Assembly: GCA_028583605.1 (NCBI GenBank)
Contig: CM053333.1
Location: 11,803,638-11,867,637 of the forward strand
Source: Dastarcus helophoroides
Taxonomy: Eukaryota > Arthropoda > Insecta > Coleoptera > Bothrideridae
Direction: 5' to 3'
DNA: 64,000 nt
Positions 33,040 to 43,740 of the stretch are shown here, piece after piece (position 1 is the first letter of the stretch; each line of letters starts with the position of its first letter). The notes beneath the pieces are model-generated. The model searched no databases. It saw nothing but the letters and a program-made list of their open reading frames with translations, and was not told where the DNA came from. The translations under genes and the position numbers were made by a program.

Positions 33040-33640
33040 TAAGTCATCTTCCAATTTTCAAGAACGCAGGCGTTTGTGTTTTCATCAAATCTCCAGAACG
33101 TAGACTTTTTCATTTTCTTCATGTCACAGTAACTTGCGCCTTCCTTCAAAATTCTATATCGCATGCGCTTGTGTCTTCTAATTCTCCAGATTACAGGCGC
33201 TTGTGCCAACTCCCAGTCCTTGTGGATTTCTTAAAACTCCAAAGAGCTTGTTCTGTCTTCTTTTAAAATTCCAGGTCTCAGGCTCTTGGGGTACCCCCAT
33301 AACTCTAGAGCGCACCCCTATAACTCAGAAGCGCACCTCCATAATTCTAGAGCGCACCCCGATAACTCTAAAGCGCACTCCCATAACTCTAAAGCGGAAA
33401 ACTTTACATCAGTAGCTTGCGTCTTTCTCCAGAATTTTAGATCTCAGGGTCTTGTGCCTTCTTCCAATCCTTCAGATACAGGGGCTTGTATCTTCTTCCA
33501 ATTCTCATCATCGTAGGCACTTGTGTTGTCTTCCATGGTACTAGATGACAAGCGCTTATGCTTAAAAACTCTAACTTCATTTTTTTTAGAAAACTCCAGC
33601 TTGTAGGTGCTTGCCTCTCCTGCTAACACTCAAGACAAGA
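33040..33640. repeat. SatC array, third block
   Basis: The same unit as above (AATTCTCCAGATTACAGGCG, CTTGTGCCAACTCCCAGTCC). It contains the 21-bp expansion at 33294-33397. Confidence 0.72.
33294..33397. repeat. Five tandem 21-bp units inside SatC
   Basis: Units such as CCCCATAACTCTAGAGCGCA repeat five times with 1-4 differences each and a regular 21-bp step, more regular than the surrounding array. This looks like a recent local expansion of the TCCAGAGCGCA part of the SatC unit. Confidence 0.8.
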
Positions 33641-35139
33641 CGCGAATGTGGTTTTCTAAAGTATAAGTCCCAGATCCAAAATCACGTAGATATGTGTCTT
33701 CTTCCAAATCTACTGTGTCATCATGTAAATTTATCTGGCCACTCACGTCATCTTGTCGGAAAAATCCCTTCGTTAGTATCGGAAATAAGTAGCTCATAAA
33801 ATTTAAAATCTAGACCAAATACACTCTGTTAAAAAACTGACTAGGTATCAGTAAGTCTTTGATCTTCAATACAGAAACTGTGTCATGCTGCAGGGTAAAC
33901 TTCAACAGAAGGTCAAAGACAGTGAGCGGGAAACCATATAAGTTTATTCTTCACTGTGGCTGTGGCACGAGGTCGCACGATCTTCGTGGCCAAGACACCT
34001 TGCTATTTCAGGAAGTGTACCAGAAATTGCAAATTTAATGTGTTGTGAATGTAAAGTTGCATTTTGTTACATTTTTTGGTTACATATTCCAATTGTTGAT
34101 CGTTTTAACTGCTGAAGAAGTGTCACTACTGAAATACGGATATGAGATACAAATCAGATGGGATGGTGGATGCGCCTTCAACAGAAAAACTGGTCTGCAG
34201 GTTACTTCATCTGTTGAAGCTGACCAAATTACAACAGGTGTGTGGGGGTTAATGTCATATTTTCTGTTTAAACTAATCATAAACTGAAATTTTTTAAAAC
34301 GACATCACTCCTGCATATTACACAGGAGCAAACGAGTGGCAATACACCCCAATCTAGTGATAAATGACCGCGGACGGTCGACATCCGGGATTTATTCGAG
34401 TTTGATATGCATTTCCAGCGGCGAAGAAATACCGGTGGCACTTTACCTGTGTGATACAAATATCCGCTGAATGTTTACGAGTTTACGACACAGGTGTTAG
34501 TTTGATCACGGAGGCGTGGTGCAGCAAAGCCACGCCAACAGGTTGGGTTAAACGCCTTGTATCCCCACTCGACCCGCTGAGCTAAAAACTAGCAGGAACA
34601 TTTCACACATTTAGAGCACTGCTCCTGCTGTTGTCCTTGATGTTCTTCGGTCGCGGCAGTGCTCTTGAGTGTATATTGTTCCGAAATATGAGTCACGTAT
34701 TTTTACTAGTAATAAAGTCAGGTGCAAGCAGGAGTTAGAGCCCCTGCACTATTCAAATTTTATCTGCAGGAATTATCAAGACTTTTACAATGAAAATTAG
34801 AAAGCTGCTAATCTCTATGGTAACCTTATCACTACAGCTGACAGCTATATCAGGCATAACAATAAACTTTAATTTATTTACAGTAATGTAGGAACTATTT
34901 CAATATAGTCTTGGTTCCAAGTTTCTATTCATTTAAGGGAACCGATTCGTCACTAGATACCTAAGCGCTTTCATCGGGCTTACTGCCCTTAGACACTTTC
35001 ACATAATGGCTCTCACCCCATACATCTGAAAATTTTACCTATCTATCAATGCTAATGGGTAAAATAAAAAGGAGTAAAATTATTTTCTTTTTTTTTTTAA
35101 ATTTGATTTAGAGCAAAAGAAGTTGTTCAGAAATGTCTA
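33641..35139. other. Mostly unassigned; one possible single-copy exon
   Basis: A GC-richer stretch at 34490-34680 has a short hairpin (GGCGTGG...CCACGCC at 34511-34533). No repeat family was recognised. See the separate entry for 34124-34237. Confidence 0.4.
34124..34237 (+). other. Candidate isolated coding exon, unidentified
   Basis: The plus-strand frame reads AEEVSLLKYGYEIQIRWDGG, then CAFNRKTGLQVTSSVEADQI, with balanced composition, unlike the surrounding low-complexity frames. It is preceded by an AG in a weak pyrimidine context and followed by CAG|GTGTGT, a fair splice donor. I do not recognise the family. It may equally be a chance open frame. Confidence 0.22.
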
Positions 35140-36190
35140 CCAATTTCTTCCATTTACGATTTTAAATATTGATATTTTGAGCTAACATGTCGAAATTTTG
35201 ACTTTCCATAAAAAATTTATCTAGACATTTCGAAGTTTTTGTTACCTTTAATTCCCACATTTTGACTTTGAACTCGAAATTTCGAATTCAAACTCAAAAT
35301 TTCGACTTTAAACTTGAAATGCCTTTTATGGTCACCAAATTTCGATTTTAAAATCCATATTTCAACTCTGTTTCGACGTTAATACCAAAATTTTGATTTT
35401 AGAATTTAGACTTTTAATTGCATTTTAACGCTAAATAATCAATAACTAATTTTTAGATAAATTTTGTACTGTTTAATTTTAGAAAAAATAATTTAGATTT
35501 TTTCAGTAAATGAAAACTATTGAACAATTTCTGAATAAAAAATTACATTTGAGAATCATTTTTTTTAATTTGGCAATAATTTTTATTTATTTGATCAATT
35601 TAAAGAGTTTTTCCAAACAATGCGGTAGAAAATTTCTCTAAAAATTAGTTATTAGTTATTAGTAATTTAAATTTAAAATTACAAGATATTTTTTGGAAAT
35701 TGGGAAGTATTTTCGACTTGAATTCCTACAATTTCGAATGCACAAAACTAATTTATTAGATTTAGAAGTTGGAACCAAAGACTGGTTTCGATCTCACAGT
35801 TTGGCATGCTCAGCTCAACTGCTGACAAATTAAAAATGGATGGCCTTTTTCCTTATAGTTTCTAAGTATAGCGTCACCTAGCGGCTTGTGAAAGAAACTG
35901 GGGAGTAGCTCCAATAGCTAATAAAATATACAACTTACAGGGGACTAACTAATGAGGTCTAAATCGTATTATGTTGCCCGACTTTCTACCCCAAATTTCC
36001 CCTTTAATCTCAAAGCTAAACTTCCAAAACTATTTTTTAAACTTCCAAGTTGTTTCCCACATTTCGACTCGAAAAACTTTGAAGTATTTCAAATTTAAAA
36101 GCAAAATTTTCTAGTTTAAACGTGAAATTTCGACTGGAAATTTAGGTTCTATTCTTAAAATTTCGATTTTAAATTTAGCACTTTATATTT
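35140..36190. repeat. SatA array, third block
   Basis: AACTCAAAATTTCGACTTTA and ACTTGAAATG type units cover 35180-35420 and 36040-36180. 35760-35950 is a different, non-repetitive insert (AACCAAAGACTGGTTTCGAT). Confidence 0.7.
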
Positions 36191-36193
36191 TTT

Positions 36194-36334
36194 ATGGTGG
36201 AACGAACTGGTCCTTGGTTATCTTTAAAAATTGAAATACAAAACTTATCCCCTGAAACCAAGAAAGATTAAAAAACACAACAAAGGTTGCTCTAACGCGT
36301 TTCGACAGCCAAGCTATCACCTTCGAAGATATAG
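36194..36334 (-). mobile_element. Penelope-like tail with broken ribozyme motif
   Basis: The complete family tail is on the minus strand, from the GGAACGAACTGGTCCTTGG side to GGTTGCTCTAACGCG. The ribozyme stem II (GATAGC-TTG-GCTGTC) and GAAAC survive, but the CTGAAGA core reads TCGAAGG, so three core positions are lost. Confidence 0.7.
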
Positions 36335-36733
36335 TGTTTTCTCGTTTATCTGATTCCGATTTGTCCAACTGTTATCTCAAAATTTTTAAAGACATTTTTC
36401 AAATTTCGATTCCTTTCCAAAATTTCTAATTTAGTCTCGAAAATAATAAAAATTATAAAATGTTAACTCACAATTTTGAGAAAAAACTTGACATTTATGA
36501 AATAACGACCAAACTTTTTTTTAGTTTTTTGTTTTCATGAATATCAATTTTATCTTAAAATTTGGCTTTTTTGTAAACATTTTTTAGTTAGCACTCAAGT
36601 TTTATTGATATATTATTTTAATTTTCCGTAAACGACATTTCCATTTTTTTCTTCTTTTGTTTGCAAAATTGGAACTTGATTGATGACTTTTTTTATATTT
36701 CAAAGAGTTTTTTTTGAATATTTATCATAATTT
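36335..36733. repeat. SatA segment duplicated from or with 13405-13740
   Basis: Shared text includes TGATTCCGATTTGT and TATCTCAAAATTTTTAAAGA, then CGTAAACGACATTT and ACTTGATTGATGACTTTTT in the same order. The duplication continues into the adjoining Penelope-like element. Confidence 0.8.
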
Positions 36734-36826
36734 TGGTGGAACGGACTGATCCTTGGTTATCTTCAAAAATTGAAATAGAAATCTTGTCCTCTGAAACCAA
36801 AAAAGAATAAAAAGCACAACAAAGGT

Positions 36827-36870
36827 TGCTCTAATGCGTTTCGATTGCCCAGCTATCATCTTCAGAGAGA
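36827..36870 (-). ncRNA. Hammerhead-ribozyme-like motif, copy 2
   Basis: Minus strand: CTCT, CTGAAGA, T, stem II GATAGC-TGG-GCAATC (one A-A mismatch), GAAAC, GCATT, AGAG. It lies in the 3' UTR of the coding fragment on the same strand, the position expected for a functional element of the retroelement RNA. Confidence 0.5.
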
Positions 36871-37002
36871 TACTAATACCTAATCCTAAAATGTACCCTT
36901 ATATACTAAGAATATTCACTTCGTGCATGATCGACCGCATCCGAACGCGCAAGCGCATCTAATCATACACATCGTAGTGTCACAATTCCTTATCTATCAC
37001 CC

Positions 37003-37317
37003 TTAACTATTTTTAACAGAGATGAGTGGCCTAAAGGCAGCACAACCATTCATAAGGTTATATCCAGCCTTATGGATGGCCAGGCTTTCACAAGCATTTA
37101 ACATAGAATTCTTATTTACTAGTCTTAACAGTTTAATATTATTATCAATCCTATGATCTAATTCAAAAGCATGTCGAGTCATACTTGACTTCTCAGTTCT
37201 TCCGTACCTCAAATGAGCCAAATGCTCTTTCAGTCGGATTTTAAGAGATCGGCTAGTCTGCCCGACATACTTTTGAGGACAATCTTTGAACTCTCGAGAT
37301 TTTTTTCCCGATTGCAA
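37003..37317 (-). pseudogene. GIY-YIG endonuclease domain of Penelope-like element, partial
   Basis: About 104 residues. The motif KYVGQTSRSLKIRLKEH contains the YIG-equivalent (YVG), the conserved Arg and the catalytic-type Glu before His. It is followed by HAFELDHRID, another usual feature of the Penelope-type GIY-YIG domain. The N-terminal GIY strand and the whole reverse transcriptase are missing. There is no genuine ATG; the frame simply starts at the truncation. In intact elements this domain nicks DNA to prime reverse transcription. Confidence 0.8.
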
Positions 37318-37321
37318 GTTT

Positions 37322-37719
37322 TGTCGGTTTCAACCTGAGCATTTCGACTTTAAACTAAACATCTCAATTTAAACCTTTGTTGATTTTAAGCCCAGGATTT
37401 CGATTTTAATCTCGAAACTCAACATTTTTACCAATTTTCTTGAAATTTAGATCACTTTTTAACTTAAAATTGGTTTGAAAAAATAATAATTTAATATAAA
37501 TTAAAGTTAAATTAACTTTTGTTTCTGGACTTAATACAAAATTTTAGTTTGACTACAGATTTCAATTTTTTAAACGCGAAATTTTGACTTGAGGCTCAAA
37601 ATTTTGGGAAATGTTTTATTTTTCTCAAAATTTTCATTTTGAACTCAAAATGTTAGATTTCCAGCTCAAAATTTCGGATTTTTCTGAAAAATGACTTACA
37701 GAAATATCGAGTTTTATCT
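37322..37719. repeat. SatA array
   Basis: Regular AACTCAAAATGTTAGATTTC and CTCAAAATTTCGGATT units lie between the Penelope-like and LINE insertions. Confidence 0.7.
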
Positions 37720-40700
37720 TTGACTTCAACCTACACATCATCCCCTGGTTAAGGTTTTCTTCCCGAACTGACGATACGGAAAGGGTGGCAGAGGCTTTCG
37801 CCATCACTTGTGGACTAACGCAATTGGTTGGGGAACCCACAAGAATTTCTGATGTAATTACCCATCAACCTAATCTACTCGACCTCTTCCTTACAAATTC
37901 TCCAAAATCATATAAAATCACTGTGACATCACCGCTCAGAAATTCCGATCACAACCTTGTAGCAGCCTCTCGCTCGCTTCTTACACCACCTTCTTCTCAG
38001 AGACAACCCCGGAGGTTTTGGCACTTTAATTTTACAAACTGGGAAGAATTAGAAGACTTCTTTGCATTTTTCCCACGGAACGAAGTCTGCTTTTACTCAG
38101 ACAATCCTTCCTCACTCGGCGAATGCATCACTGAAACTATCCTGGTTGGTAGGAAATGCTCAATTCCCTATTCCCAAAAGAAGTCTGCTTCCAGTAAACT
38201 TTGATTCAGCAAAAAATGTGCTTGGGCTGTCTCCTGCAAAAGCGCTCATATCGTCGTTGGCGAAATAATCCCTCAGTCGAGACTCGGATCACCTGTGCAA
38301 ATGCACGAAATTTTTGTAAACAGGTTATTGATGAGGAAAAAGTGATTTCGATCGTAAAATGCGCCAGAGGCTTATCAACTCTCCGAACGGTTCCAGGTCC
38401 TTTTGCGGATTTGCAAAGTCGATTGGTAAGAATTTTACATCTTCAAATTTTCCACCTTTACTTGATGACAACAACATTGCGACTACTTCTAACGAAAAGG
38501 CTGACATGCTAGCCTTAATGTTTGCTGAAGATTCCAATCTTGATTCTTGAAACGCGGAACCTCCTATTCTTCCTAAGGTTGGCACTTCGATGCCTAAAGT
38601 TGGTTTCAGACAACGCACAGTCAGGAAGATTCTCCTCCAGCTTGACACATCGAAAGCTTCCGGCCTGGATGGTATCCCTGCTATTGTTTTTAAGAAGTGC
38701 GCTCCAGAGTTGACTACTGTCCTAAGCAAATTGTTCATACTCTCTTAAGGCAAAGTTGTATTCCCTAATATCTGGAAATCCGCTAGGGTGGAGCCTGTTC
38801 CCAAAAGAGAAAAAAGGGAATTTGGCTAACAACTATTGTCCTATACCTTTGTTGCCCGCTATATCTTAAGTGATGGAAAAATAATCAAATTTTTATATTA
38901 GTTGTTTATGAAGAAAGAATTTTTAAAAGAAAAATTAAAACTTTAGGAAATAGACGAGATTTAAGAAAATAGTGGAGGTTTTCAGGAAATAAAGGGTCAG
39001 ATTTTCAGGTATTTTGAAGTTTCGGTAAAGGAGAATTGGGAGAAAAAAATGATAATTTAGAAAAGTGGATAAATTTAGAGAAAAAAGTTGTATTCTTCAA
39101 AAACAACAACGAAATTTGAACGAATTTTGAAATTTTCTCGAAAAGTCAAATAAATTGTAAGAGAAACAAAACAAATTGCGGGGAAACAGGAAATTTTGAT
39201 GAAAAAAATAAAATTTCGAACGGAAGGAATCGAAATAATAATAAATAACAATAATACACAAGGTTGCAGATACAACTGGAGTTAACAGAAATAGAAAAAA
39301 AAAAGACGAAATTAAAAAAAAAAAATTGGAAACAAAAACGAATTGGAAAAATGAGATTACTAGGAGATTAAGGGCCAACCTTTGAGATACGTCGAAATTT
39401 CGGAAATGACCAATGTTTAGAAAAGTATCGGCATTTCAAGGAAAAGATGAATTTCGAGAAAAAATCGAAAATTTTAAAAACAAAAACGAATTTAAAATAG
39501 AATCCATCACTTCAACATCTGGATTCTCAAATATCTGAATGAGAATAGAATCATCTCGGACAGGCGATACGGTTTCAGACAACAACGCTTAACTGACGAT
39601 CTACTGTCATATGTTACTCATATCTGTAACTCAGCTATGGAAAAACATGGTGAGGCTAGGATTGTGGTATTGGATATCTCAAAGACCTTCGACAGAGTCT
39701 GGCACCGATCTCTTCTCACCAAATTGATATCCTATGGTCTTCCTCCTGGACTCTGTCATTTGATATCCAGTTTTCTTGCCGACAGGTCTATTCAGGCAGT
39801 CGTCGATGGCATTTCATTCAAGACATTTGCGATTAATGCAGGGGTGCCTCAGGGGTCCTGTCTCCTACTCTGTTTCTGTTATACATAAACGATCTCTTGG
39901 CTTCAGCTTCCAATCCAATATACAATTACGCATATGATAGTAGCCTGGTGCCATCTTTTTTCTCCAACAAGACATTCATCGCTGCTTCAGGTCAACTAAG
40001 GCAGATACAGATGGTTAATCGAGATTTCGAAATCATTCTGGATTGGAGTAAGAAAAATCTAGTCGACTTCAAGGTCTCAAAAACTTAGGCCGCGGTTTTC
40101 TCTAAGAAATCCTCAAGGGATAATGCAACAAACATACTCATGGACGGTAAAAGCCTCCCATTGAAATTTAATCTGTCTATTCCAAGAGTCAATGCGATGG
40201 GATGGGATTTAGCCTGTTTATGGGAGCACTAACTTCTCTTGGGACGATCATGTGCGCGCCATTGCCAAATCCTCCTCTCAGAAGCAAAGCTTGCTTTTCA
40301 GAGCTAAAAAGTATTTCACATCTCATCAGCTATTCACACTATACAAGGCTCAAATTAGATCAACATTAGAATACTGTTCTCATATTTGGAGTTCAGCCCC
40401 AAAGCACACTTTAGCTCTTTTGGTTTTAATTCAAAGAAGAGCGATTCACCTAATTAATGACGAAAGTTTCAACGATTCTCTCGAAACACTAGAGCGCAAG
40501 CGGACAGTTGGTGACTTGTCTCTTTTCTAAAAGTACTAGCATGGAGATGCTCGCAGGAACTAATAGAATTGATCCCCCAAAGGGCTAGATTTTCGAGGCA
40601 TACAAGACAGTCGGAGGCAGCAAATTCCTGTGCGGTTCAGCTTGACACAGTGAGGACTTTTGTCTACGGAGGCTCTTTTTTCTACAGAATTTCCAAGCTA

Positions 40701-40860
40701 TGGAACTCGTTACCGAACGGAATTTCCCCCAAAAATTACAACCTATCCTTCTTTAAATGGGCGGTTCATCACCATTTATCCTTGTTTCCGCATCCTACTC
40801 TCGGTGCTTTGAAGGCATAATAGGATTGCCCTTTGCGAGTAGATTGAACGTTAAAAAAAA
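37720..40860 (+). pseudogene. LINE copy 2: endonuclease C-terminal part and reverse transcriptase, interrupted
   Basis: This is the longest copy of the first LINE family. It starts inside the AP-endonuclease at DFN (37722). The endonuclease end, with LLDLFLTNSPKSYK and the catalytic-type RNSDHNLV motif, is at 37785-38204. RT motifs follow: LDTSKASGLDGIPAI at 38640, then, after the insert at 38881-39505, RRYGFRQQ, VVLDISKTFDRVWH (catalytic Asp region) and INAGVPQGS. The YADD box is mutated to YAYD at 39927. The C-terminal ALKA end is at 40569-40820. At least four frameshifts are present. SatA surrounds it. Confidence 0.88.
38881..39505. repeat. SatA block inserted in LINE copy 2
   Basis: About 620 bp of A-rich SatA (GAAATTTTCTCGAAAAGTC, ATTTCGAGAAAAAATCGAAA) breaks the LINE between the text GCTATATCTTAAGTGATGGA and ATTCTCAAATATCTGAATGA. 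LINE copy 3 at 55611-55670 shows the two sides contiguous apart from about 20 bp. The polarity (A-rich on +) is opposite to the neighbouring SatA blocks. Confidence 0.8.
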
Positions 40861-40862
40861 TG

Positions 40863-41350
40863 TATGGATATTCCTGTAAAAGTTTTATAAAATCAAGTTT
40901 GCAAATTGTTACTTTGGCCTTTAAATTTCGACACTTTTTCAAAAAAATTCCAATTTTTCGCAACAATTTTTTTTTGGTAAATTTTGGGATATATATATAT
41001 ATATATATATACTCGGTTTTCTTTAATGTAAACGTTGAGCTGAAAATTAATGAATTTTGAGTTTTTACTCCAAATATTGTTATTTTCCAGAAAATTCTGG
41101 TGTAAAAGTAACATTTTTATTTTTCCTTAAACTTCGACTTTATTTTGACGTTTTCCTCAAAATATCGAACTTAAACTTGCATTTTTTATGTTCATATGAT
41201 ACATATATTACATAACTTATTCATTTGCATTGAACATTAAATTCAAAATTTTGACTTTTTCTCGATGTTTGAATTTGTTTCTTCTGAAATTTCAAAATTT
41301 ACTTTAAAAGTTTCGATTTGAATCGCGAATGTCGAGAAAAAGTCAAATTC
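40863..41350. repeat. SatA-type sequence with shared LINE 3' flank and (AT)n
   Basis: The first 73 bp (40863-40935) recur at 49129-49201. A pure AT run of about 23 bp lies at 40989-41011. SatA units (CTCAAAATATCGAACTTAAA) follow. Confidence 0.65.
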
Positions 41351-41934
41351 AGGTTATTCCTGATGGGCAAAAATGCTAATTTTGGGTGTCGTACAACTGA
41401 AGCGAGAAGAAGGAAGGGTGGCAGCTTGTAATTGGGCTGTTTAGGGGACAACGGCAAGCGGAAAGGAATGCGAAGACTAACGAATTCCACACGCTTTGAT
41501 ATTGTTTTATATTGGTAATTTATTGTATTGCTTTGTTGTAGATGTCACGAGATTAAATTTCAGTTGAAAAGGCCCATTAAAACAAACAGAGCTATAAAAT
41601 CGTGTAATTTACTGTATATTTGTTGCTAAATCTTGCCGTAATTGATTTGACGAGAGCGGTTAGCTGGCTAATTCGCTATTAAAATGATTACGCGCAATCT
41701 AAACTAGATGGAAAGCAACTGCGGTGCATATTAAATCCTAACAGGAGGAACACGTGTTAAACCAATTAAACTTACAGAATAGGTGTACGCGGTCAGGATA
41801 ACTCCCCAACATCAACATAGTATCGCGCCATGAAATTGTTCACTGAACCCTGAAACATATCATCTCTGCTGATAATCTGATTTCTGGAATTCAGAAAATA
41901 TCTTTTTCTACTTATCTGAAAATAAAATCAAATT
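41351..41934. other. Unassigned region
   Basis: Less repetitive than its neighbours. No gene was recognised. Confidence 0.4.
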
Positions 41935-43475
41935 ACTAAAACTTAAAGATGCATGGATATTTAAAGTTAGAAAAGTCGATATTTCCAAAAAAGAAATCAA
42001 ATTTTTGAGTGTAAAAATTAAAATTCTTTTAAAAAAATAAAAAGTGTATCCTTAAAAATACATATTTTGAGAACAGCCGAAACATCGAAAAAAAAAAAAA
42101 GAAATTTTGACATTTATCTCGAAACATTAACTCTTTGAAATTTTGATTTTTCGATCTATTTTTTCAAACATTTTGACTTGAAACTCAAAATTTAAACGTT
42201 TTTCTTGACATTTCGATATTTAAAAATGTCTTAAAATGTTCATTTTCCCCGAAATTTCGTCGTTTCTGAAAGCTTCGCTTATATCTTAAAAAAATACCTC
42301 GAAATTTAGGATTTAAAAGTCGACATTTCGCCATGAAATTAGATAAACAAGTAGTGAGCATGTTTAAAAACGTTTGAATATTGGGAAGAATTAATAATTG
42401 CTACAAATTTGAAGAAACGATAATCTTTTAAATACTGCTTTAAATTTAGAGAAAAAATTATTTGTTTGAAAACCAAGATTTTTTTCAGAAAGCTTCAGAT
42501 TTCAGCTCGAAATTTCTACTTTTAGCAAGATGTTTTTCTCAAAATGTTTACAATTACCTTAAAACATACTTTCGACTTTATTATTTATTATTTCGACTTT
42601 AGACTCTAGATTTTTCGTCGTTAAATTTAAAGTTTTAATTTTTATTTAGAAATTTAAATATTTTTTTTTCAAAATCCAATTTTATTCCGAAAATTTCGAC
42701 CTACTTCTTGAAATTGCAAGTTTTCGGTAAAATAGTTGACATTGATAAGTTAAAGCTCGAGCCCTGGTTTTAAGTTAAAAATTGAAAATGGACTTTTTGG
42801 AAAAGAGTGGAAATTTTGAAAAACTAGAAATCAAAAGAAAATTATTTAAATTTTTAAAAACAAATGATAGAATATTTAAAGAAGTAAAAATGCCAAGAAT
42901 CTAAATTTATAGAGTGTTCAAGTATTACGTTAGGAAATTAAGACAGTGGAAGAGTTCAGATTTTTCTTATTCTTGCTGACAAATGGGACAGGGAGGATAT
43001 TATAAATCTTAGGTAAGATAAACACTGATGGGTAAAATATATATTAAGGGACATTCTTTTTAGTTGACGTATACTTTTGTTTGTAGGTGTATCTTTGTTT
43101 TTTTGTGATAAAATATATTTTGAGGTACGTTGTCACAAAAGTTACTTTTGGTTTTTGGACCACTTTATTGTTTAGTTGGCAAAAATTAAGCTTTTACAAT
43201 TTTAACAATTTAAATTGAATACCGAAATTCAAATTTAGAGAGCTGTCAAAATTTCGAGAAACTTCTAAATACATTTAGACATTTCGACTCCTTATCAAGA
43301 AAAAAAGTGAAAATTGATAGAATTTTCAAAGAAAAAATCAAAATTGCAAGAATAAACTAGGAGTTTGGAAAAGATACTCGAATTTAAAAAAAATTTGATA
43401 TTTTGATTTAAAACTCGAGACGAATTTGCTGCACTTAAAAGTAAAAGTTTGCAAAAATTAGTTTTGGTTCAGTGG
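41935..43475. repeat. SatA array, with a non-repetitive break at 42930-43150
   Basis: GAAACTCAAAATTTAAACGT and CGAAATTTCGTCG units are common. 42930-43150 is less clearly SatA. Confidence 0.65.
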
Positions 43476-43477
43476 TC

Positions 43478-43640
43478 TTTGGTGATTTTCAAAAATTGAA
43501 ATACAAATCTTGTCCCCTGAAACCAAGAGTATCTCTCTGAAGATGATAGCTTGGCTATCGAAACGCATTAGAGCAACCTTTGATGTGTTTTTTAATCTTT
43601 CTTGGTTTCAGGGGACAAGATTTGTATGTCAAAAATTAGT
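43478..43640 (+). mobile_element. Penelope-like hairpin element with best-preserved ribozyme motif
   Basis: An inverted tail (AAATTGAAATACAAATCTTG, TCCCCTGAAACCAAGA) is followed by the ribozyme motif and the forward tail (TCTTTCTTGGTTTCAGGGGA, CAAGATTTGTAT). The inner 30 bp of the two tails pair perfectly, so an RNA of this locus would fold as a long hairpin presenting the ribozyme in its loop. No coding sequence remains. Confidence 0.75.
43532..43575 (+). ncRNA. Hammerhead-ribozyme-like motif, copy 3 (most intact)
   Basis: CTCT then the core CTGAAGA, one extra U, and a perfect 6-bp stem II GATAGC-TTG-GCTATC. Then GAAAC, a minimal stem III region CGCAT, and TT just before AGAG, which pairs with the upstream CTCT as stem I. 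Predicted cleavage would fall between GCATT and AGAG. The short stem III suggests action as a dimer if active. Confidence 0.55.
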
Positions 43641-43740
43641 TGAAAATTGATTGCAAGCTTAAACCCAAAATGTCAAAAAAATCAATATTTAAAAGAGAGT
43701 AAACATAGTTTAAAGATTTAATAAATAAATATCGGTTATA
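43641..43740. repeat. Short SatA remnant
   Basis: TTAAACCCAAAATGTCAAAA type units only. Confidence 0.4.

Larger units (their letters stand above)
36734..37320 (-). mobile_element. Penelope-like element, 5'-truncated, with GIY-YIG fragment and 3' tail
   Basis: On the minus strand the order is GIY-YIG coding fragment (37317-37003), 3' UTR with CGCTTGCGCGTTCGG-type text, the hammerhead-like motif at 36827-36870, then the family tail ending GATCAGTCCGTTCCACC. The 5' break at 37320 abuts SatA directly, so the copy was truncated on insertion or later. This locus identifies the whole tail family as Penelope-like. Confidence 0.82.

Noticed and set aside
33294..33397. Regular repeats that might suggest a CRISPR array
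   Set aside because: The units are head-to-tail with no unique spacers, and the DNA is clearly animal.
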